Assembly: GCA_030066215.1 (NCBI GenBank) | Contig: JASJCA010000049.1 | Coordinates: 1 to 35,691 of the forward strand | DNA: 35,691 bases | Direction of reading: 5' to 3' | Source of the DNA: Rhodobacter sp. | GTDB lineage: Bacteria > Pseudomonadota > Alphaproteobacteria > Rhodobacterales > Rhodobacteraceae | In this document: positions 8,665 to 19,970 of the stretch, piece by piece | Position numbering within the stretch: position 1 is the stretch's first letter | How the letters are laid out: each line of letters begins with the position of its first letter | The notes under the pieces: model-generated | Told to the model about the DNA's origin: nothing | The model's database searches: none | What the model saw: only the letters and a program-made list of their open reading frames with translations | Position numbers and translations under genes: made by a program

Positions 8665-9069
8665 ATGCTGATCCCCGCCACACGTTATCGCGACTGCGAG
8701 GCCGCCTTGGTCTTCCTCAAGGACGTCCTGGGACTTGAAGAACACGCCATATACCGTTCGGAAGATGGCAAAATCTCCCATGCCGAGATGAAGCTGGGTG
8801 AGGGGATCATGATGTTCGGCCCTCCGAATGACGGCCCGTTCGACGTCTACATGGCCGATCCGGTCGAGATCGGCGGGCGCGAGACCACGACGATCTATGC
8901 GGTGATCACCGACGTCGCCGGCCGCTACGACCGCGCGGTCGCGGGCGGCGCAAAGGTGATCCTTCCGCTTGAGGAGCAATTCTACGGCGGTTCCAGCTTC
9001 ACCGTCGCCGATCCGGAGGGGCATTTCTGGACCTTCGGCGATTTCGACCCGCGCACCGGGCACGCCTGA
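8665..9069 (+). CDS. Glyoxalase/VOC-superfamily protein
   Basis: A 134-residue protein of the vicinal oxygen chelate fold (glyoxalase/bleomycin-resistance/dioxygenase superfamily). It shows the paired beta-alpha-beta-beta-beta layout: residues 1-60 (RYRDCEAALVFLKDVLGLEE) and 70-134, ending with the hallmark VADPEGHFWTFGDF. Substrate is not predictable; the sequence resembles the uncharacterised PhnB/YdfO-like group rather than true glyoxalase I. The ATG at 8665 follows AAGGAG with an eight-base gap; a TTG seven codons earlier is less likely. The TGA overlaps the holC ATG by one base (TGATG), so the two are probably translated together. It is an unusual occupant of the pepA-holC junction. Confidence 0.88.
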   Translation: MLIPATRYRDCEAALVFLKDVLGLEEHAIYRSEDGKISHAEMKLGEGIMMFGPPNDGPFDVYMADPVEIGGRETTTIYAVITDVAGRYDRAVAGGAKVILPLEEQFYGGSSFTVADPEGHFWTFGDFDPRTGHA

Positions 9070-9536
9070 TGGGCGAGGTCTATTTCTACCACCTGACGCG
9101 CACACCGCTCGAGGCCACCCTGCCGATGCTTCTGGGCAAGGCGCGGGCTGCGGGCTGGCGGGTCGCGGTGCGCGGCACGACGCCCGAACGCATGGATTGG
9201 CTCGACGACAAGCTCTGGCTCGGCCCGGAAGAGGGGTTCTTGCCCCATGGCCGGGCGGGCGGCCCCTATGACGCCGATCAGCCGGTCCTGCTGACTACCG
9301 AAACCGAGGCCGCCAACAGCCCCGATTGTCTGATGGCCGTCGATGGCGCCGAGGTGGTGCCGGACGAAGCGCAAGGGCTGACCCGCGTCTGTATCCTGTT
9401 CGACGGCAACGATCCCACAGCCGTCGAGGCTGCTCGCGGGCAATGGCGCGCGCTCACAGAGGCAGGCTGCGCCGCGCAGTATTGGAGCCAGGAAGGTGGT
9501 TCTTGGGCGAAGAAGGCCGAAAGCGGAAGCGGTTGA
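9069..9536 (+). CDS. holC: DNA polymerase III chi subunit HolC
   Basis: Chi bridges the clamp loader to single-strand DNA-binding protein in the replicative polymerase holoenzyme. The 155-residue product matches the family's size and pattern: VYFYHLTRTPLEATLPMLLGKA at the start, the GWRVAVRG strand, DWLDDKLW, FLPHG, DQPVLLTTE, and a C-terminal segment with W (AAQYWSQEGGSWAKKA). The start overlaps the end of the upstream VOC gene by one base. The pepA-holC neighbourhood is widely conserved in proteobacteria, which supports the identity. Downstream it converges on the VIT transporter gene across 45 bases with no clear terminator. Confidence 0.94.
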   Translation: MGEVYFYHLTRTPLEATLPMLLGKARAAGWRVAVRGTTPERMDWLDDKLWLGPEEGFLPHGRAGGPYDADQPVLLTTETEAANSPDCLMAVDGAEVVPDEAQGLTRVCILFDGNDPTAVEAARGQWRALTEAGCAAQYWSQEGGSWAKKAESGSG

Positions 9537-9581
9537 GATCGTAGGGCCTGCAATCGCCTCGACACGACTGGACGTGATCGT

Positions 9582-10319
9582 TCAAAACGCGGCGACCAGA
9601 GCCCCCACCAGGTAGGCCACCAGCGCACAGAACCCGCCCACCAGAACCGTCTCGGCAACTGCCCGGACCATCCCGTCGCCTGTCGCCGACCAGCGCAACA
9701 GCCCCAACGCCGCCAGCGCCGCCAACGTCGCCGCCACCGACAGCCAAAAGGTCAGCTCGACGGTCGGCAGAAAGAAATATGGAACCAGCGGCACCACGCC
9801 AAGAATCACGAAGCTCAGAAACGTGAAAAGCCCCGCCGCCGCCGGCCGTGCGCTGCGCGGGTCGGCCATGTTCATCCGGTAGGTCATGTGAAGGTCCGCC
9901 ACCAGATCCGGGCTGCGCTTCAGGATCGCCGCGGCCTGTTCCGCATCTCCTGCGCTCAGCCCCCGCTCCCGCAAGATTGCATCCACCCCGTCCGAGGTCC
10001 CGTCGCCGCCGTCGATCCCCCGCAAGGCCCGCGCCCGCTGCGCGTTGTATAGGTCCCGCTGCGACCGCCCAGACAGAAACTCGCCCAGCCCCATCGACAC
10101 GGCATCGGCAAAGAGGTTGGCAAAGCCAAACACCAGGATCGCCAGCACCCCCAATTCCGCCGCCCCCTCGGCGCGCGCGCCGGCAAACCCGGCGACGATG
10201 GCGAAGGTCGTGACGATCCCATCATTGCCGCCATAGACGATCGGCTTCAGAAACTCCTGCGCTCGGCTCAGGCGGGCACCACTGCGTAGCTCAGGCGAGG
10301 ATGTGGACGTCTCCGGCAT
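9582..10319 (-). CDS. VIT/CCC1-family iron/manganese transporter
   Basis: A 245-residue inner-membrane protein of the VIT1/CCC1 family, which moves Fe2+ or Mn2+ out of the cytosol. The signature GGNDGIVTTFAIVAGF lies at residues 30-45 in the first helix. A second helix with LFADAVSMGLGEFLSGRSQRD (about 69-89) carries the conserved Asp/Met/Glu residues. A cytoplasmic metal-binding-type helical region follows (about 90-155) and three more helices reach the C-terminus. The upstream frame is open but belongs to the neighbouring gene's shadow; the ATG at 10319 gives the family's N-terminus. It lacks the N-terminal ferritin-like domain found in MbfA. It follows the methyltransferase-like gene by 47 bases, so the two may be cotranscribed. 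Metal specificity is not visible from sequence. Confidence 0.88.
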   Translation of the reverse strand: MPETSTSSPELRSGARLSRAQEFLKPIVYGGNDGIVTTFAIVAGFAGARAEGAAELGVLAILVFGFANLFADAVSMGLGEFLSGRSQRDLYNAQRARALRGIDGGDGTSDGVDAILRERGLSAGDAEQAAAILKRSPDLVADLHMTYRMNMADPRSARPAAAGLFTFLSFVILGVVPLVPYFFLPTVELTFWLSVAATLAALAALGLLRWSATGDGMVRAVAETVLVGGFCALVAYLVGALVAAF

Positions 10320-10366
10320 GGTGGCGGCAAGAGTGCGGCCGGGCGCGGCGGCGCGCAACCTGGCAC

Positions 10367-11071
10367 TCAGTCGCGCCCATTTGCATAGATCCAGCGCATG
10401 TCCGGCGCCTCGGTACAGTACATGTGCACCCAGATATAGCCGTGCTGGAACGCGGCCACGACCAGGGCATTCCATGACCCGAATGCCAGCGCGATGCCCC
10501 AAAGGCCGAGGAAGGCGAGGCCATACATCGCGTTCGGGACCAGCGCGAAGGGGCCGGACCGGACCAGCGGCATTGCGGCGATCTCGTCGCGGAAATGGTC
10601 GCCGCCAAGCGCCCGGGACAGGGTGAAGTCGACCAGCACGGACCGGATCACCCAAACCGCCACCCCGATCAGCCCCAGCCCGGCGGCGATCTCCAGCCCC
10701 CGCATTCCGGTGATCGGAACTAGATCGAACCACGCCACGATTAGAACCGTCACCGGCCGCGCGATCAGTAATGGCAGGAACAGGGCGGCCCAGACGGACA
10801 TGTCACGTGCCCCGAAGAGCCGGCTCAACACCGCCCGGTGGAGCTGCAGCCGGAACCCCAGCGCCACGACGATCTGATGCACTAGCGCCAGCGCGATCGA
10901 CAGCACCGCCCAGCCTCTCGCAGAGAGCCCCAGGAACTCCGGGCCGCCCTCGGGGCTCAGCAACGACACCGCCCCGAGTGTCATCAGCAGGGCAATGCCC
11001 AAATGCTGCGGCTGGCCTTCGAGGATGTCGCTCCAGCGGCTTTGGGCGCGGATTTCGGCAAGGCGGGGCAT
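10367..11071 (-). CDS. Membrane protein of the PEMT/isoprenylcysteine methyltransferase type
   Basis: A 234-residue protein with about five to six hydrophobic segments (roughly residues 23-40, 48-70, 90-115, 122-150, 185-210). The pattern PLVRSGPFALVPNAMYG (about 168-184) resembles the SAM-binding region of phospholipid and isoprenylcysteine methyltransferases, normally R-x-HPxY; here the His-Pro pair is replaced by VPNAMY. The C-terminal TEAPDMRWIYANG also occurs in that group. Function and substrate are therefore uncertain. The ATG at 11071 has no strong ribosome site. It lies upstream of the VIT gene on the same strand, and downstream of katG but separated from it by a strong terminator. 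Confidence 0.6.
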   Translation of the reverse strand: MPRLAEIRAQSRWSDILEGQPQHLGIALLMTLGAVSLLSPEGGPEFLGLSARGWAVLSIALALVHQIVVALGFRLQLHRAVLSRLFGARDMSVWAALFLPLLIARPVTVLIVAWFDLVPITGMRGLEIAAGLGLIGVAVWVIRSVLVDFTLSRALGGDHFRDEIAAMPLVRSGPFALVPNAMYGLAFLGLWGIALAFGSWNALVVAAFQHGYIWVHMYCTEAPDMRWIYANGRD

Positions 11072-11390
11072 GGCCAGTACTCTAGCGCACTTCGCGGTTC
11101 GATGTCGGGAATCGGTACGGAACTGTCATTCGCTTTGCACCCCGGGCACGGGATCAAGGGGCGCAGCCCCGCCGTGCCATCGCCGACCCGCCCCGGAGGG
11201 GTGGCGATCTTGCTGGCCTTGCAATTCAGCGTGATTTTGTTCGGACCTGGCTGCCATAAAGCGCCGCCGATCAAAGGGCAGTTCGCCACCCCGCGGGTCG
11301 TCAACGAGCACGGCCTCTCAATGCGCAGGCAGTGGCGGCACCTCCCCGCGTCCTGCCGCCTTGCTTGGTAATCAGGCCACAATCGTCACT
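11072..11390. other. Gap upstream of the PEMT-like gene with paired hairpins
   Basis: No credible gene. Two adjacent stem-loops are visible. The first, 11145-11178, has outer arms GGCACGG/CCGTGCC and inner arms GGGGC/GCCCC around GCA. The second, 11179-11208, has outer arms ATCGCC/GGCGAT and an inner CCCC-GGA-GGGG. The minus-strand promoter for the PEMT-like and VIT genes must lie here if they are not read from katG. Several short frames cross the gap, but none has recognisable content. Confidence 0.5.
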
Positions 11391-11424
11391 CACAACGAAA
11401 AAGGGCGCCCGCAACGGGCGCCCC
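11391..11424 (-). terminator. Rho-independent terminator of katG
   Basis: On the minus strand a perfect nine-base stem GGGCGCCCG / CGGGCGCCC closes a TTG loop (11403-11423) and is followed by TTTTT (11402-11398). It lies about 20 bases past the katG stop codon and should separate katG from the PEMT-like and VIT genes. Confidence 0.92.
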
Positions 11425-11445
11425 TCATGATGCGTGCTGGCCCGC

Positions 11446-13887
<2,442 letters not shown>

Positions 13888-14838
13888 ATGCGCGACCTGA
13901 AGATGCCCGCCGAACGGCACCCCGAAAAGGCACACCGCGCTGACAACGCGCAGCCGAAGAAACCCGACTGGATCCGGGTGAAGGCGCCGGTGTCCGCGGG
14001 CTACAAGCAAACGCGCGACATCATGCGCGCGCACAAGCTGGTGACGGTCTGCGAAGAGGCGGGCTGCCCGAATGTCGGCGAATGCTGGAGCCAGGGCCAC
14101 GCCACCATGATGATCATGGGCGAGATCTGTACCCGCGGCTGCACCTTCTGCAACGTCGCTACCGGGCGCCCCGACGCGCTGGATGTGTTCGAGCCCGGTC
14201 GCGTGGCGGATGCGGTGCAAAAGCTGGGGCTGCGCCATGTGGTGATCACCAGCGTCGACCGGGACGATCTGACCGATGGCGGGGCCGAGCATTTTGCAAT
14301 GACGATTCGCGCAGTGCGGAAGCGGTCGCCGGAAACCACCATCGAGATCCTAACGCCTGACTTTTTGAAGTGCGATAACAAGGTGTTGGAGGTCGTAGTT
14401 GAAGCCAAGCCGGACGTCTTCAACCACAATCTCGAGACGGTGCCGGGGCTCTATCCGTCGGTGCGGCCCGGGGCGCGGTATTTCCACAGCTTGCGGCTCT
14501 TGCAGCGGGTCAAGGAACTCGACCCGGCGATGTTCACCAAGTCGGGCATCATGGTGGGGCTCGGCGAGGACCGCCAAGGCGTGCTTCAGGTCATGGACGA
14601 CATGCGCGCCGCGGACGTCGATTTCCTGACCATCGGCCAATACCTGCAGCCTACGCCGAAGCACCACAAAGTCGACCGTTTCGTGACTCCGGAGGAATTT
14701 GCGGGCTATGAAAAGGCGGCCTACGGCAAGGGCTTTTTGATGGTGTCGGCGACGCCGTTGACCCGGTCGAGCTATCACGCTGGTGATGACTTCGCTCGCC
14801 TCAAAGCGGCACGTCAGGCAAAGCTCGCAACCCTTTAG
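13888..14838 (+). CDS. lipA: Lipoyl synthase LipA (radical SAM)
   Basis: LipA inserts two sulfur atoms into protein-bound octanoyl chains to make lipoyl groups for pyruvate and 2-oxoglutarate dehydrogenases. The 316-residue protein carries both expected [4Fe-4S] motifs: the auxiliary cluster C55-x4-C60-x5-C66 ([12 protein letters not shown]) and the radical-SAM C81-x3-C85-x2-C88 (CTRGCTFC). The C-terminal RSSYHAGD contains the conserved serine that coordinates the auxiliary cluster. The ATG at 13888 follows GTGGAG at seven-base spacing; a start five codons upstream is possible but poorer. The auxiliary cluster is consumed in each reaction, so this gene depends on Fe-S supply. Confidence 0.97.
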   Translation: MRDLKMPAERHPEKAHRADNAQPKKPDWIRVKAPVSAGYKQTRDIMRAHKLVTVCEEAGCPNVGECWSQGHATMMIMGEICTRGCTFCNVATGRPDALDVFEPGRVADAVQKLGLRHVVITSVDRDDLTDGGAEHFAMTIRAVRKRSPETTIEILTPDFLKCDNKVLEVVVEAKPDVFNHNLETVPGLYPSVRPGARYFHSLRLLQRVKELDPAMFTKSGIMVGLGEDRQGVLQVMDDMRAADVDFLTIGQYLQPTPKHHKVDRFVTPEEFAGYEKAAYGKGFLMVSATPLTRSSYHAGDDFARLKAARQAKLATL

Positions 14839-14865
14839 TCGCCCGGCCCACCACTTTCTGTTATC

Positions 14866-14896
14866 ATCGCAAGGCGATTGGATTTTGCGATGGAGG
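14866..14896 (+). promoter_or_regulatory. Leader hairpin abutting the EEP gene's ribosome site
   Basis: Arms ATCGCAA (14866-14872) and TTGCGAT (14885-14891) form a perfect seven-base stem that ends directly against the GGAGG ribosome site (14892-14896). A shorter alternative hairpin ATCGC-AAG-GCGAT (14866-14878) shares the first arm. Possible regulation of ribosome access is speculative. Confidence 0.4.
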
Positions 14897-14903
14897 TGGT
14901 GCC

Positions 14904-15746
14904 ATGGAATTGAGCGTTCTTTCTTGGAATGTTGAGCATTTTGACGGGAAGGGCACCGGAACGCGGGCCGACCGCGTCGACCGAGTGGCCAACTTCATCA
15001 AGGATATCGATCCGGATATCTTCGCGGTCATGGAGGTCGAAGGCGCCATGGTCTTCAACACCTTCACGTCCCTCTTTCCAGGCTACACGCTGTTCATCAC
15101 CGAAGGCCGGCAGAGCCAGGAAATCATGGTGGGGTTTCGCGACGGTCTCAGCGCGTTTGTGACACAACGTACCGAATTCAAACGCAATAACCCGTTCTTG
15201 CGCCCGGGCACGCTGGTTACGCTGACCGACCCGGGCGGCGGTACCCTGCCGATCCTGTTCACTCATCTCAAAAGTTTTCCCAGCCCCGAAGGCTTTGGAT
15301 TGCGCGACGCGATGTATCTCAAAGCACGCAATCTGAAGAAGAAGATCGACGAACGGCTCAGCGACGAAACCGGCGCCCCGCCGAAGAGCGGCCGGTTCAT
15401 CCTGGTGGGCGATCTGAACACGCAAGGGCTGAACCTGACCTTCAGCAACAAAGACCTGACCTCGACGGAAGAGATCGAACGGCTCGACGAGGTGCTCGGG
15501 TCCCGCAATCTAGAGCGTTTGGATACGACCCATCCCTTCACTTTCAACGACGGCTCGCAAAGCACGCTGCCGCAGCAACTGCTCGATCATGTCTACGCCT
15601 CCTCGAACCTCAGCTTCGCGGATATGGGCGGCGCCCCGGTGCGTGTCGCGGGCTGGCCCGAGCGGCCGACGATCGCGCTGCAGGACCAGTGGATCGACGA
15701 GTTTTCCGACCACGCACCGCTGATCTTCAAGGTCTTGGACGTCTAG
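14904..15746 (+). CDS. Endonuclease/exonuclease/phosphatase (EEP) family protein
   Basis: A 280-residue metal-dependent phosphoesterase with the EEP fold shared by exonuclease III, DNase I and sphingomyelinases. Motifs in order: SWNVEHF with N9, the metal-binding E44 (VMEVE), FTHLKS with H121, GDLNTQG with D170 and N172, LLDHVYAS with D229, and the terminal SDHAPL with D269 and H270. No signal peptide is evident, so it is probably cytoplasmic. The substrate (nucleic acid, phosphoinositide-like or other) cannot be told. GGAGG lies seven bases before the ATG. It lies 65 bases after lipA and converges on the ureohydrolase gene across only 15 bases. Confidence 0.88.
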   Translation: MELSVLSWNVEHFDGKGTGTRADRVDRVANFIKDIDPDIFAVMEVEGAMVFNTFTSLFPGYTLFITEGRQSQEIMVGFRDGLSAFVTQRTEFKRNNPFLRPGTLVTLTDPGGGTLPILFTHLKSFPSPEGFGLRDAMYLKARNLKKKIDERLSDETGAPPKSGRFILVGDLNTQGLNLTFSNKDLTSTEEIERLDEVLGSRNLERLDTTHPFTFNDGSQSTLPQQLLDHVYASSNLSFADMGGAPVRVAGWPERPTIALQDQWIDEFSDHAPLIFKVLDV

Positions 15747-15761
15747 GACGCGCCGCCACGT

Positions 15762-16724
15762 TCAGCTGCGGTCGCTGCGGGCGTGGAAAATGAAGCCAAG
15801 CGTGTTCAGCAGCAGTTGTGCGGCGAGGATCGCGGTGGACCCGGTCGGATCGTAATCGGGCGCGACCTCGACCAGGTCGAGACCGACGATGTCGTGCCGG
15901 CGGGCGGCGGCCTGTAAGAGCTCCAGAACCTCGTAGTACAGAAATCCGCCATGGCTCGGTGTGCCGGTGCCCGGGGCGATCGAGGGGCAGAAGGCGTCGA
16001 TGTCGATGGTGACGTAGAGCCGCGCGCCGGAAGGGATATTGGCCAGCGTGTCCTCAAGCCCGAGACGGCGAACTTGGCGCACGCTCAGGATTGTCGATCC
16101 CATGGCGCGCGCGTCCGCGTAGCCGTCGCGCGCGGTGGATGAGACGTTGCGAATGCCGATCTGGGTCAGGCCGGTCACATAGGGTTTTTCGGCCGCGCGG
16201 CGCATCGGGTTGCCGTGGCCGAACCGCACCCCATGGCGTTCGTCGACGAAATCGAGATGCGCGTCGATTTGCAGGATGTGGATGTCGCCTTGGCCCGCAA
16301 AACCATCGATGCAGGGGATGTTGACCGAATGGTCGCCACCGATCACCACCGGCAAAGCGCCTGCGTTTAGAATGGTTTCGACGCCGGTCTTGATGTTGGC
16401 GTGGCTCTGCAACGTGTCGGTGTGGATGATGTCGGCGTCGCCGAGATCGACGATCCGGACATCCGGGCCAAGATAGGTGGCGTCGTCCTCGTGATCGTAG
16501 GCGCCGGCATGGCCGAAGGAAAACAGCGTGGAGGCCTCGCGCACCGCGCGCGGCCCGAAGCGGGCACCGGCGCGCCACTGCGTGCCGGCGTCGAAGGGCG
16601 CGCCCAGGATGCAGGCATCGGCCTCGATCGAGCTCCAGTCCTCCAGATACGGGGTCTTGCCGAAGGTGCAGATACCGGTGAAGGGCAGGTTCAGCCTGCC
16701 GGTGTCGTAGCCGTGAGATGCCAT
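15762..16724 (-). CDS. speB: Agmatinase-family ureohydrolase
   Basis: A 320-residue member of the arginase/agmatinase/guanidino-hydrolase family, Mn2+-dependent enzymes that release urea from guanidino compounds. The full set of metal ligands is visible: H132 (GGDHSV), D154, H156 and D158 (DAHLDF), and D241 and D243 (DIDAFCPSIAPGTGTP). GHGNPMRRA and GLDLVEVAPDYD are also typical of the agmatinase branch. Substrate specificity is not fixed by these motifs; guanidinobutyrase, guanidinopropionase and guanidine hydrolase share them. No arginine decarboxylase or guanidine genes are in the window to help, so the symbol is provisional. Confidence 0.85.
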   Translation of the reverse strand: MASHGYDTGRLNLPFTGICTFGKTPYLEDWSSIEADACILGAPFDAGTQWRAGARFGPRAVREASTLFSFGHAGAYDHEDDATYLGPDVRIVDLGDADIIHTDTLQSHANIKTGVETILNAGALPVVIGGDHSVNIPCIDGFAGQGDIHILQIDAHLDFVDERHGVRFGHGNPMRRAAEKPYVTGLTQIGIRNVSSTARDGYADARAMGSTILSVRQVRRLGLEDTLANIPSGARLYVTIDIDAFCPSIAPGTGTPSHGGFLYYEVLELLQAAARRHDIVGLDLVEVAPDYDPTGSTAILAAQLLLNTLGFIFHARSDRS

Positions 16725-17424
16725 GCGTCAATTGAGGTCCGAGCGCGCCGGAATTTGCAAGGGGGTTCGCGTTCCTGCCTTACGCCTGCGGCGCAAAAGT
16801 CGGCAAGACCCGGCGCAGCAAAGGCCGCGCGAACAACCTGTGGTCGCCGACGCTGGCGAGCTAGATCCAGTCGGTGCCACCGGCGATTCCGGCATCGTTT
16901 AGCCCAAGGCCGGTCAGGGCGGTACATGCGTTGCGCACGGAGTCGCGATGCGTGCGGCGGCCGTCCCAATCGGGCAGCCGGGACCCCAGGACGCGTTTGC
17001 CGGCCGCGACCACGCCGAAAACCACGACCGCAATCGCAACCGTCCGCCGCGCACCCGGGTCGGTCAGCCGGTTGCGGTCCGCGGCGGACCGAACGGTCGC
17101 TGCGAATACGAGATGCAGGCTGATCGCAAGGACCAGTGGGTCACGCCCCAACGTCGGAATCATGCCCGACTGGGCGAGCGAATACCCACCCGCAAGCACT
17201 CAGACTTTCAGCATATCAAGGACGTAAGCTCGGGTCATGGCCGCGGTGAATGCTGACGCTCGGTTCGTCGGAGAACCGGGAAGGAAGTTTGATGATCCCG
17301 CCCGCGGGAGCTGCAATGCGGTAGCCCGTTGGTGGCCCAACACCGGCTGGATGCGGCGATGCGCGCGTTGCCGGGCCGGCGGTGCACGGGCACGGTGCCA
17401 CTGGCCGTCAGGGGAGCCGCCTGG
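16725..17424. other. 700-base gap between ureohydrolase and TDT transporter genes
   Basis: This divergent interval carries no recognised gene. A 112-codon minus-strand frame (16861-17199) has codon use like the surrounding genes and is listed separately as doubtful. Bases 17200-17424 should contain the promoter of the TDT transporter. A plus-strand frame from 17237 ends in an ATGA overlap with the transporter start, but its codon use and composition do not look coding. Confidence 0.5.
16861..17199 (-). CDS. Doubtful small membrane protein, unrecognised
   Basis: A 112-residue frame starting at GTG (17199). Two hydrophobic stretches are visible (DPLVLAISLHLVFAATV, about residues 20-36, and VAIAVVVFGVVAAGKRVLG, about 54-72), followed by a polar tail. 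The third codon positions are mostly G or C and the preferred codons (CTG, ATC, GTC, GCG) match neighbouring real genes, which favours coding. Against it: a weak ribosome site, no family that I recognise, and a position in a divergent intergenic gap. An alternative start is the ATG at 17163. It could be a real two-helix protein or a decayed remnant. Confidence 0.35.
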   Translation of the reverse strand: MLAGGYSLAQSGMIPTLGRDPLVLAISLHLVFAATVRSAADRNRLTDPGARRTVAIAVVVFGVVAAGKRVLGSRLPDWDGRRTHRDSVRNACTALTGLGLNDAGIAGGTDWI

Positions 17425-18411
17425 ATGACATCGCAACAACCGCCCGCATTCCGCGCCCAGGCCCGGGTGCCGTTCTGGCGCCGCACGCCACCGGCAGTGT
17501 TTCCACCGCTCTTGGGGCTCTTCGGACTGGCCCAGGCCTGGGGGCAGGCGGCAGCACCCTTTGGGGTGCCGCGCGGGGTGTCAGAGTTGCTTTTGGGCGC
17601 GATCGCGCTGTTCTACGCCTTTGCGCTCGCCGCTTATCTGGCCAAGGCCGCAGCGCGGCCCGCCGTGGTGCTGGAGGATCTGCGAATCCTGCCAGGGCGT
17701 GCCGGAATTGCCGCGATGACCCTGTGCCTATTGCTATTGGCGGCGGGATTGGCACCGATTGCGCCGTCCGCCGCACGAGGCCTGCTGTTTGCCGGGCTGG
17801 CGGCGCATTTCGGTGTAGCGGCGTTGGTCGCCTACAGCCTGATGTCTGGCCCGGCGGAGGCGCGCAAGGTCACCCCGGCCTGGCACCTGAGCTTCGTGGG
17901 TTTCATAGTCGCGCCCCTGTCGGCGGCACCGTTGGGTCACACGTCCCTTGCAGGGGCGATACTGGCTGGAACCGCGGCGGTCGCGGCGCTGATCTATGGC
18001 GTCAGTGTGGCGCAGATCCTGCGCAGGATCCCGCCGCCGCCGCTTCGCCCTCTTCTGGCGATCCATCTGGCGCCGCTGGCCCTATTTGGTTCGGCTTCGG
18101 TCCTTTTGGGTCTGACGGATCTGGCGCTGGTCTTCGCCGGGTTGGCGAGCGTGGTCGCCTTGGCGTTGCTGCTGTCGGCGCGGACGTTGACGTCGGCGGG
18201 GTTTAGCCCGCTCTGGGGCGCCTTCACCTTTCCGCTCGCCGCCTATTCCGGGCTGATGCTCGGGCTTGCCGACCAGGGCCAGATATTCCGCATCGTCGGC
18301 GGTGTGACGCTGGTGGCGGCGACCCTGCTGATCCCATGGATCGCGGTCCGGGTTGTGCAGATGTGGGTGCGCGGGACGCTCGCGGCCAAGACCAACGCTG
18401 CGGTCGCCTAA
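17425..18411 (+). CDS. TDT/TehA-SLAC1 family membrane transporter
   Basis: A 328-residue polytopic protein with about ten hydrophobic segments from residue 25 to the end. It resembles the tellurite-resistance/dicarboxylate transporter (TDT) family, related to TehA and plant SLAC1 anion channels. Typical points are the N-terminal PPAVFPPLLGLFGLAQAW helix, the WHLSFVGFIVAPLSA helix and the SPLWGAFTFPLAAYSGLML helix. The ATG at 17425 follows GGGGAG; the frame is open 32 codons further upstream, but that part looks unlike the family. Substrate is not predictable: tellurite resistance should not be assumed from this family name. It lies 70 bases before guaB on the same strand. Confidence 0.8.
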   Translation: MTSQQPPAFRAQARVPFWRRTPPAVFPPLLGLFGLAQAWGQAAAPFGVPRGVSELLLGAIALFYAFALAAYLAKAAARPAVVLEDLRILPGRAGIAAMTLCLLLLAAGLAPIAPSAARGLLFAGLAAHFGVAALVAYSLMSGPAEARKVTPAWHLSFVGFIVAPLSAAPLGHTSLAGAILAGTAAVAALIYGVSVAQILRRIPPPPLRPLLAIHLAPLALFGSASVLLGLTDLALVFAGLASVVALALLLSARTLTSAGFSPLWGAFTFPLAAYSGLMLGLADQGQIFRIVGGVTLVAATLLIPWIAVRVVQMWVRGTLAAKTNAAVA

Positions 18412-18445
18412 AGCCCCTTTCCTTTTGCGCCCTCGCGTGAAATAG

Positions 18446-19930
<1,485 letters not shown>

Positions 19931-19970
19931 TATCAGACTCTTGTGACGCAATGTTGATGCGGCTGTTCAA

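Noticed and set aside
17273..17290. A GAAC-N7-GAAG element upstream of the TDT transporter as a LexA box
   Set aside because: The second half-site is mismatched, it lies far from the start codon, and there is no other sign of SOS control.
17237..17428. A 63-codon frame ending in an ATGA overlap with the TDT transporter
   Set aside because: The overlap looks attractive, but the frame has rare codons, an unlikely Trp/Cys/Arg-rich composition and no family likeness.
17425..18411. Calling the TDT-family gene a tellurite-resistance determinant
   Set aside because: The family name comes from TehA overexpression; the sequence does not define a substrate.
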